This document shows positions 51,051 through 60,241 of a DNA stretch of 64,000 nucleotides, piece by piece. The notes below the pieces were generated by a model. The model made no database searches and had not been told where the DNA came from. It worked only from the letters and a program-made list of their open reading frames with translations. Numbering within the stretch: the stretch's first letter is position 1; every line of letters starts with the position of its first letter. The DNA comes from Desulfovibrio subterraneus (GTDB lineage: Bacteria > Desulfobacterota > Desulfovibrionia > Desulfovibrionales > Desulfovibrionaceae), in contig NZ_BLVO01000013.1 of NCBI RefSeq assembly GCF_013340285.1, positions 107,574-171,573 of the forward strand, in the 5' to 3' direction. The position numbers and the translations under genes were made by a program.

Positions 51051-51542
51051 TCAGAACCGCAGGGTGGCCCGCAGCCTGTCCGTTTTCAGCAGAAGATCCA
51101 ATCCGTCGCGGATATCCTTCACAACAACCTGCGCCGCGCCCAGTGCTGCCGTGGAAAGGCCCTCGTCTCCGAGCACAGCCACAGAGAGCGCAGCCTTGCC
51201 CAGCATGAGGTTGTCGTTCCTGCCGTTACCGAAGGCGGCGCATGTATCGCACCCTTGGCCTGTCAGCACGCGCAGCTTGGCTTCATCTTCGTTTTCCTTC
51301 ACGGAATCGGGCTTTGCTGCGCCGATAACCACCACCTCAACGGGCAGCCCCTGCACATTGCGGGCAACGGTGCCGTGGGTATCTGCCGTGAGCACAATGA
51401 TGTGCAGCAATGGCCCGAGTGCCTGCAGGCGTTCGGCAACGCCTTCCAGCAGTGCACCGTCTTTTGCCAGCGTGCCGTTGTAGTCCAGTATGAGGGTGGA
51501 GAGGGTGAGCGGGCCTCTTCCCGGAATATCTATTCGCAGCAT
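51051..51542 (-). CDS. HAD family phosphatase (soluble P-type-ATPase-like)
   Basis: A 163-residue HAD hydrolase resembling the soluble P-type ATPase-like proteins. Motif I is DYNGTLA, motif II threonine in VLTADT, motif IV GNGRNDNLML. It likely hydrolyses a phosphate ester. It overlaps the pstB end by 13 nt, so it belongs to the pst operon and may feed or sense phosphate (inference). GGAGG lies 7 nt upstream of ATG 51542. Confidence 0.8.
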   Translation of the reverse strand: MLRIDIPGRGPLTLSTLILDYNGTLAKDGALLEGVAERLQALGPLLHIIVLTADTHGTVARNVQGLPVEVVVIGAAKPDSVKENEDEAKLRVLTGQGCDTCAAFGNGRNDNLMLGKAALSVAVLGDEGLSTAALGAAQVVVKDIRDGLDLLLKTDRLRATLRF

Positions 51543-52417
51543 GCGGTTTCCTCCAGCATGAGTTCCAGTGTTTCCATGTCGGGCAGGCCGTTCTGTCTGT
51601 CCCAGCAGCGGAGAATGCGGCCGCTCCCCATAAGGACAAGCCTGTCCGCAAGACGCAGTGCCTGTCCGAGGCTGTGGGAAACCATGATGACGGGATATCT
51701 GTCTTTCAGTTGCCCCAGCAGAGCTTCTATGGTTCTGGACGAGACGTTGTCCAGCGATGCCGTTGGCTCGTCGAGCAGCAGCATGGCGGGGCGCATGGCC
51801 AGAGACCGCGCAAGGCAGAGGCGTTGTTGCTGGCCGCCGGAGAGTGTTTCCGCCGGGGCATCCAGCCTGTCGTACACCTCGTCCCACAGGCCCGCATCAC
51901 GCAGCGCCCGTTCCACGCGCACGGCAACGACAGGCGGCGTGAGGCTGAGAGCATGCTGCAGGGGCAGGGTCATGTTGCGGCGGATGGAAACGGGCAGTAC
52001 GTCCGGCGTCTGGAATACCATGCCCACACGGGTGCGCAGTGTGGCAGGTTCGGGGAAGCTGGTATGGATGTCGGTAAGCGTACCTTCAAGCAGTACCTGT
52101 GCATGTCCGGATGTTCTGCATCCTGCAAAGCATTCGTTCAGCCGGTTGAAGGTGCGCAGCAGGGTGGATTTGCCTGACCCCGAGCGGCCTATGAGCACGG
52201 TCACGGCATGGTTGTGCGCTTCAAAAGAGATGCCGTTCAGCACCTGCCGTTTGCCGAAAAATACGTTCAGGTCGCAGAGGCGGGCGGCCACGGACTGCGG
52301 CAGCGCGCTGTCACCGGAAAGAGAGCCGCACTCTGCGCTGCATGCGGTGCCTGATGTCATATCGGGTGAGGCCGTTGCCACGCTGTCGTGTTTTGTGTGC
52401 ATTGTATCAGTCATCAT
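51530..52417 (-). CDS. pstB: phosphate ABC transporter ATPase
   Basis: A 295-residue ABC ATPase. Walker [12 protein letters not shown], signature [15 protein letters not shown] and Walker B MLLLDEPTASLD are intact. It has an N-terminal extension of about 50 residues, Ser/Ala/Cys-rich, longer than most PstB. The start is one of two adjacent ATGs (52417 or 52414). It overlaps pstA by 11 nt. Confidence 0.88.
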   Translation of the reverse strand: MMTDTMHTKHDSVATASPDMTSGTACSAECGSLSGDSALPQSVAARLCDLNVFFGKRQVLNGISFEAHNHAVTVLIGRSGSGKSTLLRTFNRLNECFAGCRTSGHAQVLLEGTLTDIHTSFPEPATLRTRVGMVFQTPDVLPVSIRRNMTLPLQHALSLTPPVVAVRVERALRDAGLWDEVYDRLDAPAETLSGGQQQRLCLARSLAMRPAMLLLDEPTASLDNVSSRTIEALLGQLKDRYPVIMVSHSLGQALRLADRLVLMGSGRILRCWDRQNGLPDMETLELMLEETACCE

Positions 52418-53297
52418 CACGGATTCCCTGCCAGCGTTGTTCCAGAGTCCGCTGCAGCTTTGAGGCTCCCGCAAGCAGGGAAAGCGAGAGCACGAGCAGT
52501 ACCAGCGTGGTGGCGAAGCCCTGTTCAAGCTCCAGCGCATCACGGTACTGCGAGGAGCGGTAGAAGATGGTGAAGGGGAGTGCCTCGAACCGCGAGAAAA
52601 TGCCTGCGGGCAGGCCTGCGTTTGCCACCGCACCGGTCAGCATGATGACGGCGGTGTCCTCTGCGGCGCGGCCTGCGGCGAGCAATATGCCGCCGAGTAT
52701 GCCCCGTGCAGAGGATGGGAGCAAGATATGTCGCAGGGTCTGCCATTTGCCGAGCCCCATGGCAGCACCGGTAAGATGAAGCTGTCGGGGCAGTGATTCC
52801 AGCGCCGCCCGGGTGGTGGAAACAAGAACAGGCAGCACCAGCAGGGCAAGACAGCAGGCGGCCAGCAGCAGTGATGCCCCCGCGTTCGGGGCTATAGTGC
52901 GGCGCAGCATGAGCAGCATGGTAAAGCCGAAAAGCCCCATGACGATGGAAGGAATGCCTGCCAGAAGGTCCACGGCGAATCCCAGCACGGCTTTGGTGCG
53001 CGATGCAGTGCTGGTGGCAAGGTAGATGCCGCAACCGATGCCCGGCCCCAGCGCAAGCAGCATGGTGAGGCCGAGAAGCGACAGGGTTCCGGCGCATGCG
53101 GGCCATATGCCGTCCCATACGGGAATGCGGCCGGTCATGGCCTGCAGGGCAGGAACGCCGCCGAAGAAAAGATTTGCATCAAGTGCTCCGGCACCACGGG
53201 TGACCAGCACGCCGGTCAGCGCGGCCAGAGCAAGGGGGACTATGAGTGCGGCTCCCCATACTGCCGTGCGTACGAAATAGGTTGCAGGTCTGCTCAT
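52407..53297 (-). CDS. pstA: phosphate ABC transporter permease PstA
   Basis: A 296-residue inner-membrane permease with six membrane segments. The EAA-type loop is LTGAAMGLGKWQTLRHILLP; IAGIPSIVMGLFGF is the typical PstA segment. It overlaps pstC by ATGA. The ORF runs further upstream in frame to 53999 inside pstC; this is not coding. Confidence 0.9.
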   Translation of the reverse strand: MSRPATYFVRTAVWGAALIVPLALAALTGVLVTRGAGALDANLFFGGVPALQAMTGRIPVWDGIWPACAGTLSLLGLTMLLALGPGIGCGIYLATSTASRTKAVLGFAVDLLAGIPSIVMGLFGFTMLLMLRRTIAPNAGASLLLAACCLALLVLPVLVSTTRAALESLPRQLHLTGAAMGLGKWQTLRHILLPSSARGILGGILLAAGRAAEDTAVIMLTGAVANAGLPAGIFSRFEALPFTIFYRSSQYRDALELEQGFATTLVLLVLSLSLLAGASKLQRTLEQRWQGIRDDD

Positions 53298-54151
53298 GCT
53301 GTTTCTCCGGTACGCAGAAGGGAGCGCAGGCACAGTTGCACCGTCACGTTGACGAGCAGCAGCAGGCAGCCGGCAACGAAGACCGAACCGTATGCCGCGC
53401 TGTTGCTGTCTGTGGCGAGCACGAGGCCGATGTGGGCCGTAAGGGTGCGGATGCTGTCCCATGCGGCGGAAGGCCACTGGGGGGCGTTGCCCGCAAGCAT
53501 AAGCGGGATGAGCGTGTCGCCGATGGCCCGCCCGAATCCCAGTGCCGCAGCGGCAAGCAGGTTCTTGCGGCAGGCGGGCAGCACGAGGTGCGTGAGCGTC
53601 TGCTCGCGGGTAAAGCCGAGAGCGGCTCCGGTCAGCCGCAGGCGGCGCTCCGTCTGCCGCATGCCCGCATCCATGACAAGCGCCATGGTGGGCAGAATGA
53701 CAAGGGAGAGTACAAGACCGGCCGTTGCCCAGCTGAGTCCCGAGCCGCGCCCGAGCCCTTCGCGCATGATAGGCACCAGCAGGAATATGGCTGCAAAGCC
53801 GTATACCACGGTGGGAAAGGCGGTCATGCCGCGCAGCAGCATGAGCAGCAAGCGGCCCACGGGGCGGGGCAGAAAGCCGCGTATGCCGCAGCACAGGCCC
53901 AGTGCCAGCGGCCAGCCCAGCGCAAGGGCGGAAAGCGCCACGCACAGCGAGGCCGCCAGCATGGGCAGAATGCCGAACTGCCCGCGGCCGGGGTTCCACA
54001 CGCCGCTGAGAATGGAAAGACCCTGCCCGCCTGTGAAGACGGGCAGGGCAAAAAGGAACAGAAAACCGAATATGGCCGCCACGGCAAGCCCTGTCACAAG
54101 GGCGCTGGCACCAAACGTTACATCCGCTATCCGGTTTCTGTCGAATCGCAT
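53294..54151 (-). CDS. pstC: phosphate ABC transporter permease PstC
   Basis: A 285-residue permease with about six membrane segments. The coupling loop is LTGAALGFTREQTLTHLVLP; RGMTAFPTVVYGFAAIFLLVP and FGRAIGDTLIPLMLAGNAP are the conserved blocks. It lies directly after pstS with a 1-nt gap. Partner of PstA in the high-affinity phosphate importer. Confidence 0.9.
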   Translation of the reverse strand: MRFDRNRIADVTFGASALVTGLAVAAIFGFLFLFALPVFTGGQGLSILSGVWNPGRGQFGILPMLAASLCVALSALALGWPLALGLCCGIRGFLPRPVGRLLLMLLRGMTAFPTVVYGFAAIFLLVPIMREGLGRGSGLSWATAGLVLSLVILPTMALVMDAGMRQTERRLRLTGAALGFTREQTLTHLVLPACRKNLLAAAALGFGRAIGDTLIPLMLAGNAPQWPSAAWDSIRTLTAHIGLVLATDSNSAAYGSVFVAGCLLLLVNVTVQLCLRSLLRTGETA

Positions 54152-54152
54152 G

Positions 54153-54992
54153 TTACTTCGCTACGGGAATATAGCCGCTGGCGCGGATGATCTCTGCACC
54201 TTCGGGGGTGAACACGTAGTCGATGAAGTCTTTCACTACACCGGCAGGCTCGCCCTTGGTGTTCATGTAAAGCTTGCGGGTGATGGTGTAGGTGCCGTTG
54301 GCGGCGTTTTCCTGCGAGGGAGTCATGCCGTCCATGGTGGGCGCCTTCACGGTGCTGTCGATATGGCCGATGCCCACGTAGCCGATGGCACCGGGGTCCT
54401 GCGCCACGGCAGTCTTCATGGCACCGTTGGAGGGCACCACGTTGGCGGAAGGAGCAACGTCACCCTTGGCGAGCAGCTTCTTGGCGAACACTTCGCGGGT
54501 GCCGCTGGCTTCGTCGCGGGTGTACAGGCTGATGGCACGGTCTTCGCCGCCCAGTTCCTTCCAGTTGGTGATCTTGCCTGCGTAAATGTCCTTCACCTGT
54601 GCGGCGGTCAGGGCGTTGACGCCGTTGGCGGGGTTGATGACCACGGCCACGCCGTCAATGGCAAAGGCAAAGCTCACAAGGCCGTACTTGGCAACTTCGT
54701 CGGAAGAAAGAGCACGACCGGTGTTGCCGATCTGCACCAGACCTTCGCCCACCTGCTGCACGCCCACACCGGAACCGCCGCCCGCAATGCTGATGCGGAT
54801 GTCTGGGTTAACGGTCATGATGCGCTTTGCAGCTTCTTTCATTACCGGAATGTGGGCGGTGCCGCCTGCAATATCAACGGTTCCCTGCTTGCCCTTGAAG
54901 GCGTCGAGCGGTGCCGCTGAGGCAAGGGAGACGGAAAGGGTCATGGCCATAGTCAGGCACACAATCATAAGGACGCGCAAACCACGAAACAT
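54153..54992 (-). CDS. pstS: phosphate-binding protein PstS
   Basis: A 279-residue periplasmic phosphate-binding protein with a signal peptide (ending near SASA-APLD). Phosphate ligands sit in GGTAHIPVMKEA, AGGGSGVGVQQVGEG and RDEASGTREVF. The ATG at 54992 is better spaced from AAGGAG than ATG 54998. First gene of the pst operon; a Pho box lies 57 nt upstream. Confidence 0.92.
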   Translation of the reverse strand: MFRGLRVLMIVCLTMAMTLSVSLASAAPLDAFKGKQGTVDIAGGTAHIPVMKEAAKRIMTVNPDIRISIAGGGSGVGVQQVGEGLVQIGNTGRALSSDEVAKYGLVSFAFAIDGVAVVINPANGVNALTAAQVKDIYAGKITNWKELGGEDRAISLYTRDEASGTREVFAKKLLAKGDVAPSANVVPSNGAMKTAVAQDPGAIGYVGIGHIDSTVKAPTMDGMTPSQENAANGTYTITRKLYMNTKGEPAGVVKDFIDYVFTPEGAEIIRASGYIPVAK

Positions 54993-55048
54993 ATGCATTC
55001 TCCTTGGGATGTTGAACTGCGGACGGCGTGTTCGATCTGTCCGGCATT

Positions 55049-55066
55049 GTTACAGTTTGGTGACAA
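55049..55066 (-). promoter_or_regulatory. Pho box upstream of pstS
   Basis: On the minus strand, TTGTCAC-CAAA-CTGTAAC: two direct 7-bp half-sites with 11-bp period, as in the PhoB consensus CTGTCAT-N4-CTGTCAT. Confidence 0.7.
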
Positions 55067-55335
55067 TAGGCAGTGGAGGGGTATGCGGCAAATCGAATGA
55101 TCAAATCGAAATAGTCATTATCTATTTATATAATCAATAGTTGGTGTGCCGTTACGTTTGCGAGGAACCCCCGTTTCTTCAGAGAGAGGAGGTCAGGCAG
55201 CGTCGGAGTTACTTGTGTTTGCGAAAGTGCCGTGGGGTTGGCTTTGTGCCGTGTTCAGGGTAATGAATGGCCCACACTGGCGGACGCAACGGGGAGGCGT
55301 CTGCCGTCACCCCCCCCAATCCGGAGGATGCATAG
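55067..55335. other. divergent gap between pstS and the META gene
   Basis: About 270 bp beyond the Pho box. An A+T-rich stretch at 55093-55142 may hold promoters. No ORF of note and no repeats. Confidence 0.4.
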
Positions 55336-55782
55336 ATGAAACATCTGCCCCTTATTCTGCCCCTTACTCTGCTTCTGTTCTGCGCGAGTATCCTGCCCGT
55401 AACGGGTGCGCATGCAAAAAGCCCTGCGCGTCAGACCTCTGCCAAGGCCATTATGGGAACGACATGGATGTGGTCTTCAACCACCACGCCCATGGAAACC
55501 ATCGAGGCGGAAGTGCCTGCGCGATACACCATAGCGTTGGAAGACGGACGTGTTTCCGCCCGTTTCGACTGCAACCGAGGTGGCGGAACCTACAAACTTT
55601 CGGACGGCACACTGTCGTTCGGCATGATGATGTCGACCATGATGATGTGCGCGCCGGATTCGCAGGATTTGGTTTTCAAGCGCGATCTGCAGTTTGTCAC
55701 GACCTTCTATGTGGAGGATGGCGTTCTGTACCTGGGCCTTGATGACGGCGCCGGAACCATGGAGTTTCGACCCGCCCCGTAA
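55336..55782 (+). CDS. META domain exported protein
   Basis: A 148-residue exported protein with a signal peptide and one META (HslJ-like) domain. DGRVSARFDCNRGGGTYKLSDG and MSTMMMCAPDSQD are the two family blocks, including the Cys pair. The role is unclear; HslJ of E. coli is linked to novobiocin resistance. ATG 55336 follows GGAGG at 8 nt. A terminator follows. Confidence 0.75.
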   Translation: MKHLPLILPLTLLLFCASILPVTGAHAKSPARQTSAKAIMGTTWMWSSTTTPMETIEAEVPARYTIALEDGRVSARFDCNRGGGTYKLSDGTLSFGMMMSTMMMCAPDSQDLVFKRDLQFVTTFYVEDGVLYLGLDDGAGTMEFRPAP

Positions 55783-55810
55783 GTGAGCTGATATTTTTTA
55801 CGGCATTTGA

Positions 55811-55845
55811 AAAGCCCCCGATTCCAAGGAGTCGGGGGCTTTTTT
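55811..55845 (+). terminator. intrinsic terminator after META gene
   Basis: AAAGCCCCCGA, loop, TCGGGGGCTTT, then T. It also faces glpQ. Confidence 0.9.
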
Positions 55846-55912
55846 GTATCGTTCTTCGTGATCGCGAAGGATGGCATTGCAGTCCGTGCGGTTGCTGCAA
55901 CTTGTAGAGCCG

Positions 55913-56734
55913 TCATTCGCTCTGCGGCACATCCTGCGGATTGTCGGTAACAATGCCCGTAACACCCCATTCCATGAGCTGCCGCATGCGGGCAGGCTCA
56001 TTGACCGTGTACGGATTAACCGCAAGTCCGGCATTGCGGACGGCAGCGATGGCTGCCTGTGTCAGGCGTTTGTGCCCGGGGTGCCATGCATCGGCACCAA
56101 GGGCCCGCACGGCTTCAACCGCATTGCCCGTAAAGGCGTGCGGGGTGAGCAGGCCGGTGAGTACCTGCTCGGCGTGCCGCTTGCTCTCTGCAACGTAGTC
56201 GGGATTGAAGGAAGAGATGATGACCGCTTCCTCCATCTTCAGTTCAAAAACCACTTCCAGCGTTTTGCGGACAATGGTGTTTGCAAGCTGCTCGGGCATG
56301 GCTTTGGAGACATCCTTGATCTCAATGTTCACCAGCATGCCAAGCTCTGCGGAACGCTGCAGAGCCTGTTTCAGTGTAGGAACGGGCTGCACCCCGAACG
56401 AGGTGTCCGTTCCGGAATCCTTGCGGCCACAGCGGCGGCGCGGGAAAATGCCCGCATTCAGCACGCTCAGTTCCTCAAGGGTGAACCGCCACGGCAGCGC
56501 GGGCGGATTGTTGCGGAAGAACGCGTGGCCCGCCGCATCGGTGGTGCGCAGCAGGTTCAGGTCGTGCAGCAGCACGGGAATGCCGTCCTTGGTGAGCACA
56601 ACATCCAGCTCCCAGCCGTCTGCGCCCTTGGCATGTGCCGTTTCCAGCGAAACAATGGTGTTTTCGGGAGCCAGCGAGCGGCAGCCGCGGTGTCCCCAAA
56701 TCAACGGTTTGTCGGTATCCAGAGAAAGACGCAC
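55913..56734 (-). CDS. glpQ: glycerophosphodiester phosphodiesterase
   Basis: A 273-residue cytoplasmic GDPD of the UgpQ type. GHRGCRSLAPENT, ELDVVLTKDG, LLHDLNLLRTT and IEIKD are the catalytic/metal residues. It frees glycerol-3-phosphate from phospholipid headgroup diesters. It starts at GTG 56734 after ACGGAGC. Next to the pst region, which suits phosphorus scavenging. Confidence 0.9.
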   Translation of the reverse strand: MRLSLDTDKPLIWGHRGCRSLAPENTIVSLETAHAKGADGWELDVVLTKDGIPVLLHDLNLLRTTDAAGHAFFRNNPPALPWRFTLEELSVLNAGIFPRRRCGRKDSGTDTSFGVQPVPTLKQALQRSAELGMLVNIEIKDVSKAMPEQLANTIVRKTLEVVFELKMEEAVIISSFNPDYVAESKRHAEQVLTGLLTPHAFTGNAVEAVRALGADAWHPGHKRLTQAAIAAVRNAGLAVNPYTVNEPARMRQLMEWGVTGIVTDNPQDVPQSE

Positions 56735-56845
56735 GGTTCATGCTCCGTCAGGGACTGCCGTAGCGGCGGCCCCGGTCTGATATATGTTGCACGCCGGTGA
56801 CTGTGTCAGCCGGTCGAAGACTGGTCGCCACACAGGCCGCCGGTA

Positions 56846-57622
56846 TTAATGATTCAGAATCTGGTCGAGGAACATGCGGCAGCGTTCTTCCCTCGGAGCG
56901 GTGAAGAATTCTTCTGCCGTGGCGTATTCCACGATCTGTCCCTTGTCCATGAAGACCATGGTGTCCGCCACTTCACGGGCAAAGCCCATTTCATGCGTCA
57001 CACAGATCATGGTCATGCCCTGATCGGCAAGTTCGCGCATGACATCCAGCACTTCCTTGATCATTTCGGGGTCAAGGGCCGAGGTGGGCTCGTCAAAAAG
57101 CATTACCTTGGGCTGCATGGCCAGGGCGCGGGCAATGGCCACACGCTGCTGCTGCCCCCCGGAAAGCTGCCCCGGGAACTTGCGTGCCTGCTCGCCTATG
57201 CCCACGCGTTCAAGGTAGGTGTAGGCAATGGCCTCCGCCTCTTTTCTCGGCATCTTGCGGACATGGATGGGGCCTGCGGTCACGTTTTCCAGAATGGTCA
57301 GGTGCGGGAACAGATTGAACTGCTGGAACACCATGCCCACTTCGCGGCGGATGCGCTCGATGTGGCGCACGTCGTTGGTGAGCGGGGTGCCTTCAACGGT
57401 GATCACGCCTTCCTGATGTTCCTCAAGCCGGTTGATGGTGCGGATGAGCGTGGATTTGCCCGAGCCCGAAGGACCGCAGATAACCACCTTTTCCTGCTTA
57501 CGGACCTGCATGTTGATGTCCTTGAGCACGTGGAACTGCCCGTACCACTTGTTCAGGCCCTTTATGTCTATGACCACGGGAGCATCCCCGAGGTGGGTGG
57601 CCGTATATGTCTGGGTGTGCAT
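56846..57622 (-). CDS. aapP: amino-acid ABC transporter ATPase
   Basis: A 258-residue polar-amino-acid ABC ATPase (GlnQ/AapP). Walker [13 protein letters not shown]-loop [11 protein letters not shown], signature [15 protein letters not shown] and Walker [12 protein letters not shown] are clear. Last gene of the aapJQMP unit, 9 nt after aapM. Confidence 0.92.
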   Translation of the reverse strand: MHTQTYTATHLGDAPVVIDIKGLNKWYGQFHVLKDINMQVRKQEKVVICGPSGSGKSTLIRTINRLEEHQEGVITVEGTPLTNDVRHIERIRREVGMVFQQFNLFPHLTILENVTAGPIHVRKMPRKEAEAIAYTYLERVGIGEQARKFPGQLSGGQQQRVAIARALAMQPKVMLFDEPTSALDPEMIKEVLDVMRELADQGMTMICVTHEMGFAREVADTMVFMDKGQIVEYATAEEFFTAPREERCRMFLDQILNH

Positions 57623-57631
57623 GTGAGTCCT

Positions 57632-58720
57632 CTATTTTCCGGCGGAGGGAATCTTGCGTTCAAGGTGCTGGCTGTAGCTGGAGAGCCCGAAGCAGAGCAC
57701 CCAGTACCAGAAGGCGATAAAGACATACGCCTCTTCCAGCCTGCCGAACCACTTGGGGTTGGAGGTAGTGGCAAAGGCGATCTGCAGCAGGTCCACAAGA
57801 CCCACTATGCCCACGAGCGAGGTATCCTTCAGAATGCCGATGAAGTTGTTCACCATGGGCGGAATGACGATGCGCAGCGCCTGCGGCAGAATGACCACGC
57901 GGATCTTCTGCCAGTAGCTCATGCCCAGCGCGTCTGCCGCTTCATACTGCCCGCGAGAAAGGCCCTGCAGGCCGCCGCGTATGTTCTCTGCAAGGTAGGC
58001 AGAGAAGAACATGGTGATGCCCACCATGGCGCGCAGCAGCTTGTCGAGTTCCATGTTGGAAGGCAGGAACAGCGGCAGCACCACCGAGGCCATGAACAGG
58101 ATGGTGATCAGCGGCACCCCGCGGATAAGCTCTATGTAAGCCACGCAGAAGGGGCGGGCGATGGGCATGTTCGATGTGCGGCCCAGCGCCAGCAGAATGC
58201 TGATGGGAAAGGCGGCAATCATGGCGACCGAGGCCAGCAGAATGGTGAGCATCAGGCCGCCCCAGTAATGGGTACCCACCGCAGGCAGGCCGGTGAACCC
58301 GCCGCCCCTGATGACGGCGAATACGAGAAGGGGTGTTGCCAGCCATGCGGCCCGCAGCCATGTGGCGCGTCTGAGCGGGCGCAGCAGGGTAAGCCCGACC
58401 ATGACAAGGACGAGACACAGGGCCAGTAGAGGCCGCCAGCGTTCTTCCGCCGGATAGATGCCGGTTATGAACACGGGCCACATCTCGCGCAGAAAGCCCC
58501 ATGCCGCACCGGAGTGCTGCTTGGCGACCGCAGGATCAAGCGAGATGCTGGCATTGACCACAGCCCAGTTCCAGAAGGGGACCACTGCCCGCCAAATCAG
58601 ATAGAGCGAACCTGCCGTGAGCAGGGCGTTGTACCACGGGCAGAGCAGGTTGGCCCGAACCCATCCCCACACGCCCACGGTTGCCGCAGGCGGAAGTCTG
58701 TCAGGAATATCGTGTACCAT
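57632..58720 (-). CDS. aapM: amino-acid ABC permease AapM-like
   Basis: A 362-residue permease. The long N-terminal part (two or three membrane segments, residues ~25-160) before the HisMQ core is the AapM/AapQ feature. The EAA loop is ADALGMSYWQKIRVVILPQALR. ATG 58720 follows GAGAGG; 2 nt separate it from aapQ. Confidence 0.9.
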   Translation of the reverse strand: MVHDIPDRLPPAATVGVWGWVRANLLCPWYNALLTAGSLYLIWRAVVPFWNWAVVNASISLDPAVAKQHSGAAWGFLREMWPVFITGIYPAEERWRPLLALCLVLVMVGLTLLRPLRRATWLRAAWLATPLLVFAVIRGGGFTGLPAVGTHYWGGLMLTILLASVAMIAAFPISILLALGRTSNMPIARPFCVAYIELIRGVPLITILFMASVVLPLFLPSNMELDKLLRAMVGITMFFSAYLAENIRGGLQGLSRGQYEAADALGMSYWQKIRVVILPQALRIVIPPMVNNFIGILKDTSLVGIVGLVDLLQIAFATTSNPKWFGRLEEAYVFIAFWYWVLCFGLSSYSQHLERKIPSAGK

Positions 58721-58722
58721 GG

Positions 58723-60099
58723 CTACCTCTCCACCAGCGCTATGCGGGCATTGTACATGTTCATGGCAAACGAAATGCACAGGGAAATGCACAGGTAAAC
58801 ACCCATCCATATCCCGACGATTTCCACCGCCTGACCGGACTGGTTGAGAATGGTGCCGCCCACGCTCACGAATTCCGGATAGCCTATGGCAACGGCAAGC
58901 GAACTGTTCTTGGCGATGGCAAGGTATTCACTTGTCATGGGGGGCACGATAACGCGCATGGCCTGCGGCAGAATGACAATGCGCATGACCTGCCGCTCGT
59001 TCATGGCAAGGGCGCGTGCGGCTTCCCGCTGGCCGCGGGATACGGCCTCTATGCCGGAGCGGATGATCTCGGCGTTGAAGGCGGAAACGTAGACGGTAAG
59101 TCCCACCACCAGCGCCGTGAATTCAGGGGTGAGCCCCATGCCGCCAGAGTAGTTGAAGCCCTTGAGCACAGGGAAATCCAGAAGAAAGGGCGTTCCGCCT
59201 GCCAGCCATGCCAGCGAGGGCAGGCCGAGCATGAGCAGCAGGCAGGGTACAAGGCGTTTGCCGGGTTCGCCCGTTTCATCGCGCATGCGCTTTGCGCGCC
59301 GCAGCACCAGCCAGCATCCGCACAGGGCGGTGATGAGGGCGGCGACGAAGAGCCATGCTCCCTGCTGGGGCACAAGGCCGGGTAGAAACAGGCCGCGCTT
59401 GTTCAGAATGATCCACCCGCCAAGATCAATGGACTGCTTGACCCCGGGCAGCTCCTGAAACACCACGAAATACCAGAAGAACAGCTGCATCAGCACGGGC
59501 AGGTTGCGGTTGAGTTCCACATACCAGCGGCAGAGGCGGCTGAGCAGCCAGTTGGGTGACAGTCTGCCAAGGGCGATGAAAAGCCCCAGAAAGGTGGAAG
59601 CCACACAGCCTATCACGGCCACCTTCAGCGTGTTGGCAAGGCCGGTTGCCAGCGCCATGATGTAGCTGGAAGATTCCGTGTAGTGAGCGATTTCCACACT
59701 GTCGCGGAAGATATAGAGCGTTGCGGCGGGCAGGCCGATGCTCAGCAGCAGGCACAGGCCGAACCATCCGGTGTCCAGCGGTGCCTCGTTGCGGGCCTTC
59801 AGGTGGCGGGCAAGTATGCGCGAAAGAAACAGGCCGACAGCGAGGCTTATGAGAAAATACAGAAAGCCGCCTTGGGGCAGGGGAATGCCTGTTGCCTCAC
59901 CTATGCGGAATCCGGCTTCGGAATGCAGAAAGCCGAAGCCCGAACCTATGCCGCGCGTTTTGAGGTTTTCCAGTGTGTTCCGGTACATGCTGACGGCAAG
60001 CCAGAGAAAACTGCCGAGCATGACCGCCTGAAAAGCCCATGCTCTGCCTGTGGGACTGCGCCAGAATGGTACGCGCGGGGGGGCGGAGTGTTCAGTCAT
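58723..60099 (-). CDS. aapQ: amino-acid ABC permease AapQ-like
   Basis: A 458-residue permease with an insert between the first and later HisMQ segments, as in AapQ. The EAA loop is ARALAMNERQVMRIVILPQAMR. The N-terminal MTEHSAPPRVPFWRSPTGRAW is typical. ATG 60099 follows AGGAAA. Two hairpins precede it, separating it from aapJ. Confidence 0.9.
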   Translation of the reverse strand: MTEHSAPPRVPFWRSPTGRAWAFQAVMLGSFLWLAVSMYRNTLENLKTRGIGSGFGFLHSEAGFRIGEATGIPLPQGGFLYFLISLAVGLFLSRILARHLKARNEAPLDTGWFGLCLLLSIGLPAATLYIFRDSVEIAHYTESSSYIMALATGLANTLKVAVIGCVASTFLGLFIALGRLSPNWLLSRLCRWYVELNRNLPVLMQLFFWYFVVFQELPGVKQSIDLGGWIILNKRGLFLPGLVPQQGAWLFVAALITALCGCWLVLRRAKRMRDETGEPGKRLVPCLLLMLGLPSLAWLAGGTPFLLDFPVLKGFNYSGGMGLTPEFTALVVGLTVYVSAFNAEIIRSGIEAVSRGQREAARALAMNERQVMRIVILPQAMRVIVPPMTSEYLAIAKNSSLAVAIGYPEFVSVGGTILNQSGQAVEIVGIWMGVYLCISLCISFAMNMYNARIALVER

Positions 60100-60161
60100 G
60101 TCATTTCCTGAAAAATGTGGCGGTCGCGGGGGCGAACCGTAACCGTGAAGGATACGCAATG

Positions 60162-60232
60162 CCCCTTCAGAAACGATGTTCCTGAAGGGGGAAGGTATGA
60201 AAGGCGCCGCCCGTTATGGTAACGGGCGGCGC
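60162..60232 (-). other. two hairpins between aapJ and aapQ
   Basis: CCCCTTCAG/CTGAAGGGG (60162-60190) and a 13-bp GCGCCGCCCGTTA/TAACGGGCGGCGC stem (60204-60232) with a 3-nt loop. No T run: likely transcript-stability element raising the binding protein's level. Confidence 0.6.
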
Positions 60233-60241
60233 ATATGACGG

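Noticed and set aside
53298-53999. N-terminal extension of pstA
   Set aside because: It lies wholly inside pstC; ATG 53297 overlaps the pstC stop as expected.
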